13,297 nucleotides of DNA from Nanobdellota archaeon (GCA_018818465.1 JAHIRU010000094.1:1-13297), one strand, 5' to 3'. Positions 1 to 7,222 are shown, counted from the first letter of the stretch. Program-made: numbers and translations. Notes: a model not told the origin generated them from the sequence alone.

Positions 1-174
1 ATTAGGTTCAAATTCGGTTGTCGTTACACCCGCAGTAGAGCCTGTAACAAAAATTGTAGCTATTCCTGAGTTTATTTTCGATTCTGCAACAGCTTTTGAG
101 ACCTGACCTGTTATGTTTATAATATCCGTGTCATGCCCTGATTCCACACTAAAGGTTTTAGTTTCTGTTGGCAT
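1..174 (-). CDS. YjbQ/UPF0047 family protein (partial, N-terminal 58 residues)
   Basis: Reading from an ATG at 174-172 on the minus strand gives 58 residues open to the window edge, so only the N-terminus is present. The protein begins MPTETKTFSVESGHDTDI and reaches IATIFVTGSTAGVTTTEFEP, which is the hallmark of the YjbQ/UPF0047 family (typically about 130-140 residues). Family members have been described as having secondary thiamine-phosphate synthase activity, but the physiological role is unsettled. The metal-binding histidines characteristic of the family would lie in the missing part, so integrity cannot be judged. The gene is divergent from the VTT-domain gene across a 38-bp gap. I see no Shine-Dalgarno before the start. 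A TATA-like TTATATTTA (minus strand of about 201-209) lies some 30 bp upstream, so the mRNA may be nearly leaderless. Confidence 0.82.
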   Translation of the reverse strand, partial: MPTETKTFSVESGHDTDIINITGQVSKAVAESKINSGIATIFVTGSTAGVTTTEFEPN

Positions 175-212
175 ACAATCGATATATTAAATTCATAAAA
201 TAAATATAACTT
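175..212. promoter_or_regulatory. Divergent promoter region, YjbQ / VTT gene
   Basis: The whole gap between two divergent start codons is 38 bp. On the plus strand, ATATATTAA (182-190) is centred about 27 bp before the ATG at 213, which is the TATA-to-transcription-start distance expected for archaea, so a leaderless VTT mRNA is predicted. On the minus strand, TTATATTTA (209-201) stands about 30 bp before the YjbQ ATG. Neither start has a Shine-Dalgarno motif. The boxes are seen in the sequence; their use as promoters is inferred. Confidence 0.5.
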
Positions 213-728
213 ATGGTAGATTTAGTAAATACGACTTCTCAGTTTATTGTATGGGCTCAGGGAACAGTTGAAGTAATGGGCTATTTTGGAGTGTTTATTA
301 TCTCATTGGTTGGCAGTGCTAGCATAATTTTACCTATACCTGCTTTCATTGTTGTATTTGCTGCAGGCGGTTTCTTGAATCCTTGGGCTGTTGGCATATT
401 TGCTGGATTAGGTTCTGCCATAGGTGAACTAACTGGCTATGGATTAGGAATGGGTGGAAGAGAGTTATTAGCTAGAAAATATGGCGATCTCTTGATAAAG
501 ACTAGAAATTGGGTAGAAAAACGCGGAGCATTCATAATAATTATAGTTTTTGCATTAACACCTTTACCAGATGATGTTATAGGAATTCTAGCAGGAATGA
601 TAAACTATGACATCAAGAAATTCTTTATGGCGACGCTTATCGGTAAAATCATATTAAATGTAGCTATAGCACTTGCTGGATTCTATGGAATGAATTGGTT
701 ATTTTCTGTGATAACTCTTTCTGGATAA
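213..728 (+). CDS. VTT/DedA (SNARE-associated) family membrane protein
   Basis: A 171-residue, strongly hydrophobic protein. The central part has the VTT-domain pattern: a re-entrant-like hydrophobic stretch with prolines at about 24-52 (IILPIPAF), the Gly-rich SAIGELTGYGLGMGGRE at 68-84, a short cytoplasmic segment with basic residues (to about 104), then FALTPLPDDVIGILAGMI at 113-130 and a terminal membrane helix at about 138-165. VTT/DedA proteins are linked to lipid scrambling or flipping and to membrane homeostasis in bacteria and eukaryotes; the archaeal substrate is unknown. It is slightly shorter than typical DedA (about 200 residues) and looks intact. The start is supported by a TATA-like box 27 bp upstream, although there is no Shine-Dalgarno. 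It is followed by the VWA gene after 37 bp, and I infer no functional link with the pilus-like module. Confidence 0.82.
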   Translation: MVDLVNTTSQFIVWAQGTVEVMGYFGVFIISLVGSASIILPIPAFIVVFAAGGFLNPWAVGIFAGLGSAIGELTGYGLGMGGRELLARKYGDLLIKTRNWVEKRGAFIIIIVFALTPLPDDVIGILAGMINYDIKKFFMATLIGKIILNVAIALAGFYGMNWLFSVITLSG

Positions 729-767
729 GAGAATTATTTAATCCAGCGAATTGTATAATTAAATAAT
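729..767 (+). promoter_or_regulatory. Inverted repeat and probable promoter before the VWA gene
   Basis: A perfect 10-bp inverted repeat: ATTATTTAAT at 733-742 and ATTAAATAAT at 758-767, with a 15-nt spacer. The right arm runs into the ATG of the VWA gene (766-768). The left arm contains a TATA-like TTATTTAA centred about 28 bp before that ATG, and there is no Shine-Dalgarno, so a leaderless transcript starting at or near the ATG is plausible. Three roles are possible: an operator at the head of the pilus-like module, a 3' hairpin for the preceding gene, or chance symmetry in AT-rich DNA. The arms contain no G or C, which weakens a hairpin role. Confidence 0.4.
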
Positions 768-3627
768 GTATAAAAAGAGCTTTTCTAGAAAAAGGACTGG
801 TTTTATTTTATCCCTAGACGCTATTGTAGCAGTAATGATATTGTTGACGCTATCTTTCTTCATGCTAAGTTTGACTTTTATTTTTCCTTCAGCAGAACTT
901 AGGTATCATAGATTCTATTATGTTGGAAAGGACATGCTCAATGTTGTTGAACAGATGAAGATGTCTTCAGTAGAAAACTTTACAATAGTGCAGGACTATA
1001 GAAACAGAGGAATACTGATAGAAGAGGATATGAATAAAACCTTCTTAGACATAGTTGGTTCTTTTTGGAGTCATCCGAACAGCAGTTATGATATCTATGC
1101 ACAAAATCTCACAGGTGAAATATTAAATTCCCTGTTCCCGCAAAAAATAAGCTATCAGGTTCTGTTAGGAAACGATGTTATATATGAACAGAATGTGACA
1201 GACAAAAATTATGTGGCAAGACTTTCTACAATTGTATCTGGTTATGCTCATGGAAAACCTGCATCAGGATACATGGCGAGAGTGTACATAACCAAACTTA
1301 ATAAACTCTCTTCAGAGTTTGCATATTTCGGAGGATATATTGGTGAAGGCAACATAACAAGAATTGCAACACTTCCGGATTTTGATGATGTAGAAGAAGT
1401 TTATATGGAGCTTAACGTGGGAAGCAATTTCACCTTGCATATGAATGGAAATGATTGCGGGGACTATGCAAGAACTATAACAGGAACTGATAACATGACT
1501 GTTGACAGGTGGATAGTTTGCAATGATTCGTATAACCCTTCTCGCTGTTCTAATCTTGTAGAAGGAAATAACGTCTTAACTCTGAATTTCACTGAGCCAG
1601 AAAACAGCTACATCGGCGGCGGATACATAAAAATAAAATATGACAGCTCAGAGCTGGTCTCGATTGATGAAGAGAGCCTTGGTCAGAACGCATCACAAAG
1701 ATATTATTTTCCTGGCATTGATGGTATAATAAATCTATATTCCTCTTTCTATGTTCCTGGTTCTTTACAATCAATGGATGTATATCTCGATTATACAAGT
1801 AATTACACAGTTTTTCTTACAGTAGGAAATGCAACAGTATTTGAGAGCAGTGATCCATCCCACAGGCATGTCAACATAACAGATCAGGCTATAGAAAATA
1901 ATCTGAGTCTCTGGGGGCTTGACTATAGTGCACTCAGCAACAAAACTGTTCCAATAAGATTCGGTCTAAGAAATATAACATATCTTCTCTATGGAAGAAT
2001 AGGAGCAGATACATTCTCTGTTACAGATGTATCAGGCAGTATGGGATGGGACAGTGGGGTTCATAATGACAGCATTAAGATGTGCAGTTACAAATGTTGT
2101 AATGATTGGGGATGTTGGAGCGGTAGAGAATGTATATTCACAGACTCTTGTGTGGATGCCGAGTGCGGTGATTGTCCATCTTGGAGACCCAACGAAGAAC
2201 AACATAAAGTTTATTATGAAGACCGAAACTACACAAAACTTGAGATAGCACAAGAAGCCAACAAAGCCTTTGTTAACAGAATATTAAACATGTCTAATAC
2301 CAGGATTGGTCTTGTTTCTTATGCCACTAGTATAGAGAATGTCCACGACCTTAGCGATAATATAACATCCATAAAGAAGGAGATAAACAGATATGAAGCA
2401 AGTGGCTGGACTTGTATATGCTGCGGTCTCGTAGAGGCCAGTGAAAAGATGGTGATCCAAAGCAACACCTCAAGGTTCAGGGCAATAGTTGTGATGAGTG
2501 ATGGTGAAGCCAATGTTGAATGCACTCCGTATCATGTTTGCTACAATGATCCTGCATGCATAACCAGGGCCAAACAAGATGCCATAGATGCTGCATGTGA
2601 GGCATGGCAGGATTATAATATTACAGTTTATGCTGTTGGGTTTGGGTCCGATGTGGACGAAGAAACCATGCAGGCAATAGCTGATTGCGGCAACGGTGAA
2701 TATTATTTTTCCAACACAAGCGAATTAACTGCTATCTATGAAGATATAGCAGAAGAAATATTGAATGCAAGCTATTATGCTCAAACAGTTCGTGTATACG
2801 GCAATGCAACAACACTGAATACAACACTTTATTCCAACTCTTACATACAATTCAATTACACTTCTATAGCGGAAGAATTTGGTTACGGTGAAATAGATCT
2901 GACATTTGAATCAAAAACTCTGAGAGAATCTACAGGAGAAGATCTTATAACAGATAACGTAACAGGAACCAAACAGGGATGGTACTTTGTTCCTAATTCA
3001 ACAGAGGTTGTTGATGCAAAAGTGACATCATATTCTTCAAGATTCTGGACAGACAGACTGTTTGTTAAAAATGAAGACATGTCTGATTGGGCAAGAGTTC
3101 ACTGGCTAGATGATTATAATCTAGATTACAAAGAATTGGGAGACCCTTTCATATTACAAATACCTGTAAACTATGTCAAGGCGGCTCAAAATAACACATT
3201 AAAAATTGGTACAGGTGTTAGTGCAGCAAATTATACAGGCGGTTCGCCTGATAATAGAGTGATATACACCGTAAAGATTGAAGTTGATAGAGAAGGCTAT
3301 AGTGATGTATTCCCAAAAGCAAAAGGTTCTACATACACGCTCTGGTATGATACAGATCAGGATAATGTTGCTGATGGTTCATCCAATGTACAGGTTGGTT
3401 CCACACCGTCTGACATTTTCGATCCTCTAAACGATTCTATAGACGATGCTTTCATGCGTCTTTTAGACAAAATAAATTTTATAGAAGATACAGGTGATGA
3501 TGATGGTAGTGAAACAAATCCAATTGATTTAGAAATAACATCTGATATAAGCTTCGATTCGTTTTACGTTTCAGGTGTTCCGTCTTTGTGGGGACCAACA
3601 AAATTTGAAATAAGGGTATGGGCATAA
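766..3627 (+). CDS. Large pilin-like surface protein with VWA domain
   Basis: A 953-residue protein, probably exported and exposed at the surface. Residues 8-40 are a basic stretch followed by one hydrophobic helix (RKRTGFILSLDAIVAVMIL), resembling archaeal class III prepilin signals, so cleavage after G12 is possible. Residues about 200-298 and 325-415 look like beta-sandwich modules. A VWA domain follows at about 416-670, with MIDAS residues in DVSGSMG (D421, S423, S425), T549, and D579 in VVMSDG. Eight cysteines lie in residues 440-470, directly after the first MIDAS motif, and more occur at 550-553, 586-611 and 641. A Ca-binding-type loop, DTDQDNVAD, is at 862-870. About thirty N-X-S/T sequons are spread through the protein. 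It heads a four-gene block that ends in a secretion ATPase, which suggests an adhesin or pilus-tip role, as in other VWA tip proteins. This is inferred from architecture, and no named family is recognised over the whole length. Confidence 0.85.
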   Translation: MYKKSFSRKRTGFILSLDAIVAVMILLTLSFFMLSLTFIFPSAELRYHRFYYVGKDMLNVVEQMKMSSVENFTIVQDYRNRGILIEEDMNKTFLDIVGSFWSHPNSSYDIYAQNLTGEILNSLFPQKISYQVLLGNDVIYEQNVTDKNYVARLSTIVSGYAHGKPASGYMARVYITKLNKLSSEFAYFGGYIGEGNITRIATLPDFDDVEEVYMELNVGSNFTLHMNGNDCGDYARTITGTDNMTVDRWIVCNDSYNPSRCSNLVEGNNVLTLNFTEPENSYIGGGYIKIKYDSSELVSIDEESLGQNASQRYYFPGIDGIINLYSSFYVPGSLQSMDVYLDYTSNYTVFLTVGNATVFESSDPSHRHVNITDQAIENNLSLWGLDYSALSNKTVPIRFGLRNITYLLYGRIGADTFSVTDVSGSMGWDSGVHNDSIKMCSYKCCNDWGCWSGRECIFTDSCVDAECGDCPSWRPNEEQHKVYYEDRNYTKLEIAQEANKAFVNRILNMSNTRIGLVSYATSIENVHDLSDNITSIKKEINRYEASGWTCICCGLVEASEKMVIQSNTSRFRAIVVMSDGEANVECTPYHVCYNDPACITRAKQDAIDAACEAWQDYNITVYAVGFGSDVDEETMQAIADCGNGEYYFSNTSELTAIYEDIAEEILNASYYAQTVRVYGNATTLNTTLYSNSYIQFNYTSIAEEFGYGEIDLTFESKTLRESTGEDLITDNVTGTKQGWYFVPNSTEVVDAKVTSYSSRFWTDRLFVKNEDMSDWARVHWLDDYNLDYKELGDPFILQIPVNYVKAAQNNTLKIGTGVSAANYTGGSPDNRVIYTVKIEVDREGYSDVFPKAKGSTYTLWYDTDQDNVADGSSNVQVGSTPSDIFDPLNDSIDDAFMRLLDKINFIEDTGDDDGSETNPIDLEITSDISFDSFYVSGVPSLWGPTKFEIRVWA

Positions 3628-3628
3628 T

Positions 3629-4831
3629 ATGTTTAATGATATGAATAAGGGTCAAGTGTACTCGTTGATAACCATACTCATAGCAATGCCATTATTACTG
3701 TTTTTTATATTCTATTTTAATTTTACTCAAACAACTACCTTTGGTTCGTATGAAAAAATAATAGCAGACCAAATACATGATGTTGCAAAGGATATGGAAA
3801 ACGATTTTGAAAGAGCAATAAAAATATCAGGAAAGAGAGCTCTCTTAGCTTCAACAAACGATGTTGTTATTGATGGTATTCCTTTAACAGATTCAATCTC
3901 AATAATAGAAGAGTTGATGTTAAACGGCAGTATTGAAGGAAATGCTCACATACTGATGCATAACAACACGCTTGGTGATTGGCAAGAAAGCATCCTGAAT
4001 ATTCCTGTTGGTTTCAATATAGAACTTGACTACAATAATATGCAGATACAAAACTATGATGGTTTTAATTTCAAAGTAACTCTTAATTTAACAATCCACG
4101 TTAGTGACAAGCACTCTATTGCAAAGATTGACAGGAACATGCAAAAAGAAGTTTTAGTTTCTGTAGAAAATATTGAAGATGTTATATTTCCATTAAATAC
4201 AGCTGGTTTCATTTCCCGTGTTATAACAAGATATCCTTACCCATATTACACAAAAAAAATAGTAATAGGCACGCAATCTTCTGGCCAATGCTCTGGTAAC
4301 GTAACATTTAATCCTTCTGATCCAAGTCCATCAGGCAAGATATTGGTTACAACAGATTCAGCAGGCGTGTCAGGGTTTGCTGGTGTAGTGTCTGAAAACA
4401 TAGAAATACCATCAGTTTCTTGCTATGTTCTTGGCGCAACAGGTGCTGTAAATGAAATAAATGAAACTGTTTTGGAATTAGGATTTGATGAAATATTTTT
4501 GGATGAATCAACGCTTTCTGCTTGGTCGTTGCCAATAAAAACAGCGCTAAGCAACAAATATTATTTTCATTTCGAAGGTCAAAGTGGACCGGATATTTTG
4601 GACAGACTTGAAGAGGATTTAACACAGGTAACAAACGGTTTAGAAACATTTGTCAACATCCCAGAGATAAGCTCGGCAGGTGTTGGTATAAAATCACAGC
4701 AAACTTGCGTAGCCTATAAATACTTCTCAAGTCAAACTAATAATGGAGACCCTGTACGTGGTCTGCCTTCATGGTTTAAAATAGATTCTGAGAGTGCTGC
4801 CAAGTATGGTTTGGATCAGTTAACGAATTGA
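3629..4831 (+). CDS. Pilin-like membrane-tethered surface protein, unknown family
   Basis: A 400-residue protein that starts one base after the VWA stop codon, so the two are almost certainly co-transcribed. Residues 5-30 (MNKGQVYSLITILIAMPLLL) form a short basic/Gly segment followed by a single hydrophobic helix, the class III pilin-like pattern also seen in the upstream protein. The rest is hydrophilic, with predicted beta-rich stretches, two cysteines near 221 and 265 and a third at 360, and about six N-X-S/T sequons (N31, N99, N112, N153, N224, N278), which fits an extracellular domain. There are no catalytic motifs. An alternative start is M5 at 3641, which would put the basic residue only three positions from the new N-terminus. 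Neither ATG has a good ribosome binding site, so reinitiation after the VWA gene is likely. Probable role: minor pilin or a partner of the VWA protein. I do not recognise a named family. Confidence 0.75.
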   Translation: MFNDMNKGQVYSLITILIAMPLLLFFIFYFNFTQTTTFGSYEKIIADQIHDVAKDMENDFERAIKISGKRALLASTNDVVIDGIPLTDSISIIEELMLNGSIEGNAHILMHNNTLGDWQESILNIPVGFNIELDYNNMQIQNYDGFNFKVTLNLTIHVSDKHSIAKIDRNMQKEVLVSVENIEDVIFPLNTAGFISRVITRYPYPYYTKKIVIGTQSSGQCSGNVTFNPSDPSPSGKILVTTDSAGVSGFAGVVSENIEIPSVSCYVLGATGAVNEINETVLELGFDEIFLDESTLSAWSLPIKTALSNKYYFHFEGQSGPDILDRLEEDLTQVTNGLETFVNIPEISSAGVGIKSQQTCVAYKYFSSQTNNGDPVRGLPSWFKIDSESAAKYGLDQLTN

Positions 4832-4873
4832 ACTTTTATGGTTTTCAAAAACATAAAAGGTGGTTGATAAAAA
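4832..4873 (+). promoter_or_regulatory. Near-palindrome overlapping the ribosome binding site of the wHTH gene
   Basis: Positions 4833-4859 form a 27-nt near-palindrome: outer arms CTTTTATG (4833-4840) and CATAAAAG (4852-4859) match perfectly, followed inward by one G-A mismatch and more T-A pairs around C4846. The right arm overlaps AAGGTGG (4857-4863), the ribosome binding site for the GTG start at 4874. No U-tract follows, so it does not look like an intrinsic terminator. It could be a translational switch hiding the ribosome binding site, or an operator site for the protein encoded just downstream. Confidence 0.5.
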
Positions 4874-5614
4874 GTGGTTAAAAAAGAAGGAATAAAAGAA
4901 TATGCAGATCATATTCACACAGGCATTGATATGTTGTTAGAGATTGTAAAAAAACACAAAAAAATAAGATTAACTGAAGCAGCTGAAATGCTTAATGTTT
5001 CTGAAAATAGAATAGAAGAATGGGGGAAAATTCTAGAGGATCACAATCTTATAACAATGCATTATCCTATAATGGGAGAACCGACATTGGAAACACCGAT
5101 CATTGTAAAAGTAAATGAGACTAAGGAAGAAAGAAGAAAAGAAGAGAATAGAAAAAAACAGGAGCGAAAGAAAGAAGAACAAAAGAAAAAGGAAATGGAA
5201 AAACTGAAGAAAGAGAACGAAAAGATAAGAAAAAACGAAAAGGAAAAAGAAAAGGATAAAACAGAAAAAAATAAAATTGTTAATAAAAAAACTAGCGAAC
5301 CTGTTAAAAAACCATTTGAAAATAAAAACATAAAAAAACATCTCATGCCATTAAAGCTTGCTATACCATTGTTTACTGCTTTGATAATTGCAATGATTTT
5401 GTACACGCTGTCTGTTACACAATACAGTTATTCAGTTCAGGATCTTTTGAATTTTCTAAAAAATATTCTATCACCAATAATACCACAAATTCAGAATTAT
5501 TTAATAATTGAGAATCTTTACCTAGTTTTAATAGTAATCATACCAATAATAATCATTACAATAGGTCTGATTATTTTCAAAAGATCTCACAGAAAAAAGA
5601 GTGAGAAAAAATGA
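4874..5614 (+). CDS. Membrane-anchored winged-helix protein (ArnR-like architecture)
   Basis: A 246-residue protein with a GTG start, preceded by AAGGTGG at 10-nt spacing, which fixes the start. Residues about 13-70 form a winged-helix DNA-binding-like domain; LTEAAEMLNVSENRIEEW at 33-50 is the helix-turn-helix core. Residues about 83-135 are almost pure K/E/R/N and should form a long charged coil. Two hydrophobic helices follow, at about 161-180 and 213-234, joined by a loop of about 32 residues, with a basic C-terminus (FKRSHRKKSEKK) that predicts both ends in the cytoplasm. This order, N-terminal wHTH then linker then two C-terminal membrane helices, matches the crenarchaeal one-component archaellum regulators ArnR/ArnR1. 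It overlaps the ATPase gene by 4 bp, so a role in controlling this module is a reasonable inference. Alternatively, the wHTH may bind a protein partner such as the ATPase. Confidence 0.75.
   Translation: MVKKEGIKEYADHIHTGIDMLLEIVKKHKKIRLTEAAEMLNVSENRIEEWGKILEDHNLITMHYPIMGEPTLETPIIVKVNETKEERRKEENRKKQERKKEEQKKKEMEKLKKENEKIRKNEKEKEKDKTEKNKIVNKKTSEPVKKPFENKNIKKHLMPLKLAIPLFTALIIAMILYTLSVTQYSYSVQDLLNFLKNILSPIIPQIQNYLIIENLYLVLIVIIPIIIITIGLIIFKRSHRKKSEKK
5585..5606 (+). promoter_or_regulatory. Small hairpin covering the ATPase ribosome binding site
   Basis: TCTCAC (5585-5590) and GTGAGA (5601-5606) are perfect complements around a 10-nt purine loop. The right arm contains the AGTGA (5600-5604) that serves as a ribosome binding site for the ATPase ATG at 5611. 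The hairpin lies inside the coding end of the wHTH gene. Ribosomes finishing that gene would open it, so ATPase translation could depend on upstream translation. The symmetry is seen in the sequence; the coupling is inferred. Confidence 0.35.
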
Positions 5615-7191
5615 AAAATGAAATAAATAAATACAAAATGGAAGTTGATAGCGTTCCCGTAACTGTTAACATACATCACAAACCAGGGGAATTCGTTCCT
5701 ATTTATGACGTATCGTTTCCAAAATTAGAGGAAGCAACGCAAGCAGCATTGGATTCTATAAGAGAAAAAATGATAGAGGAGCTTATTATAGAACCAAGCG
5801 AGATAGTCGATCCAAGGGAATACAAAGAACTAAGAGAGAGATTTACTAAAAAAGCCATGGAAATGATAGAAGAAGAGTTACCTACATTAAGTGTAAAAGA
5901 AAGAAAAATTATACTCGGCACTCTTCTGCACCAAGCTCTTGGACTCGGCGATATAGAGATAGTTCTGAATGACGAGAATCTTGAGGAAATTGTTATAAAT
6001 TCTGCAAAAGAACCTATTTGGGTCTATCACATAAAACTTGGCTGGCTCAAAACCAATATTAATCTTGAATCAGAGACACAGATTTACAACTATGCATCTG
6101 CTATAGGAAGAAGAGTTGGAATGCAGATAACAAACCTAAATCCGCTAATGGATGCTTATTTGGCTACTGGTGACAGAACCAACGCAACACTGTTCCCAAT
6201 AAGCTCTTTTGGCAACACTATCACAATAAGAAAGTTTGCACGAAGGCCGTGGACCATAACAGATTTCATAGAATTGAAAACAATATCTTCAGAAGCCGCA
6301 GCTTTCCTTTGGCTAGCCATTCAATATGAATTAAATATTCTAATTGCAGGAGGCACAGCTTCTGGTAAAACCTCTCTATTGAACAGTCTAACAACTTTCA
6401 TACCGCCTAATCATAGAATACTCTCCATAGAGGATACAAGAGAGATACAGCTGCCTAGATTCCTGCACTGGATACCACTTACAACAAGGCCTCCTAATCC
6501 AGAAGGCAAGGGAGAGGTGACAATGCTTCATTTAATGATCAATGCTCTTAGGATGAGACCTGACAGAGTAATAGTTGGTGAGATGAGAAGAACAAAGGAA
6601 GCTGAAGTTCTTTTCGAAGCTATTCACACAGGCCATTCTGTTTATTCTACAGTGCACGCTAACACTGCAGAAGAAACTTACAGGCGTCTTGTTAACCCGC
6701 CTATTGGAATACCGCCTTCAATGCTTTGTGGCTTGCAGTTGATAGCTGTCATGCATAGAGATAGAAGAAAAAACATAAGAAGGGTTCTGCAGATATCAGA
6801 GCTTTCACCTAGCGGCGATCTTAAGGATACAAAAATAGAGCTTAACACTTTGTTCAATTGGATTGCTTCAAAAGATGAAATTATAAAATTCTCAAAATCA
6901 TACAAAGCAATGAATGACATAAAGCTTTACACAGGCATGTCTGACAATGACATAAAAAAGGATTTGGAAGACAAGCAGTTTATTCTGAACTGGCTTGTAG
7001 AAAAGCAAATAAAGGATCTGAACGAAGTTGGCAGAATCATTTCTGAATACTATATAAATCCTAAACATACATTGAAAAGGATCAAGAGCGGCGATATGGA
7101 AATAAAGAAGGATGCCGTAAAACCGCCAATGAAACCTTTGCCAAAACCGCCAATACCACCATATAAAAGGAAACTTGAAACAGAACACTAA
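5611..7191 (+). CDS. Archaeal Tad/ArlI-type secretion ATPase (GSPE family)
   Basis: A 526-residue hexameric-type ATPase that would power assembly of a type IV pilus-like structure at the inner face of the membrane. Residues about 1-230 form the N-terminal domains. The RecA-like domain carries a Walker A motif GGTASGKTS (247-255), the Asp box ILSIEDTREIQL (270-281), Walker B RVIVGEMR (319-326, catalytic E324) and the His box HTGHSVYSTVHANT (339-352), all intact. A helical region (about 440-495) of the kind seen in archaeal members follows, then a proline-rich tail (PPMKPLPKPPIPP, 505-517). The ATG overlaps the preceding TGA as ATGA, so the two genes are translationally coupled. A TadC/ArlJ-like platform gene normally follows such ATPases, but here the next gene is aIF1A. 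ArlI, PilT-like or CpaF identity cannot be fixed by eye; the missing retraction partner and the VWA/pilin-like neighbours favour an assembly motor. Confidence 0.93.
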   Translation: MKNEINKYKMEVDSVPVTVNIHHKPGEFVPIYDVSFPKLEEATQAALDSIREKMIEELIIEPSEIVDPREYKELRERFTKKAMEMIEEELPTLSVKERKIILGTLLHQALGLGDIEIVLNDENLEEIVINSAKEPIWVYHIKLGWLKTNINLESETQIYNYASAIGRRVGMQITNLNPLMDAYLATGDRTNATLFPISSFGNTITIRKFARRPWTITDFIELKTISSEAAAFLWLAIQYELNILIAGGTASGKTSLLNSLTTFIPPNHRILSIEDTREIQLPRFLHWIPLTTRPPNPEGKGEVTMLHLMINALRMRPDRVIVGEMRRTKEAEVLFEAIHTGHSVYSTVHANTAEETYRRLVNPPIGIPPSMLCGLQLIAVMHRDRRKNIRRVLQISELSPSGDLKDTKIELNTLFNWIASKDEIIKFSKSYKAMNDIKLYTGMSDNDIKKDLEDKQFILNWLVEKQIKDLNEVGRIISEYYINPKHTLKRIKSGDMEIKKDAVKPPMKPLPKPPIPPYKRKLETEH

Positions 7192-7222
7192 TAAAGCACT
7201 ATTCTAGATATTAATTGATATT
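7159..7222 (+). promoter_or_regulatory. Possible promoter and leader of aIF1A
   Basis: ATATAAAAGG (7161-7170), inside the last codons of the ATPase gene, is a good archaeal TATA-like box. At the usual spacing it would start transcription just after the ATPase stop codon, about 30 nt before the aIF1A ATG. The leader has only a weak TTGAT (7215-7219) near the start codon. Read-through from the pilus-like module is the alternative. Confidence 0.35.

Noticed and set aside
2027..2253. Reading frames of 73 residues on both strands inside the VWA gene
   Set aside because: They lie within the Cys-rich coding segment in other frames, have no ribosome binding site and match no known fold; the VWA frame is supported by MIDAS motifs on either side.
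4832..4873. Intrinsic terminator inside the pilus-like module
   Set aside because: The near-palindrome here is not followed by a T-run and the next gene begins at once with a good ribosome binding site, so termination is unlikely.
5033..5406. Two overlapping minus-strand reading frames of about 100 residues, rich in Phe, Leu and Ser
   Set aside because: They are the antisense image of the Lys/Glu-rich coil of the wHTH protein; the composition follows directly from AAA/GAA codons, and neither frame has a family signature or a convincing start signal.
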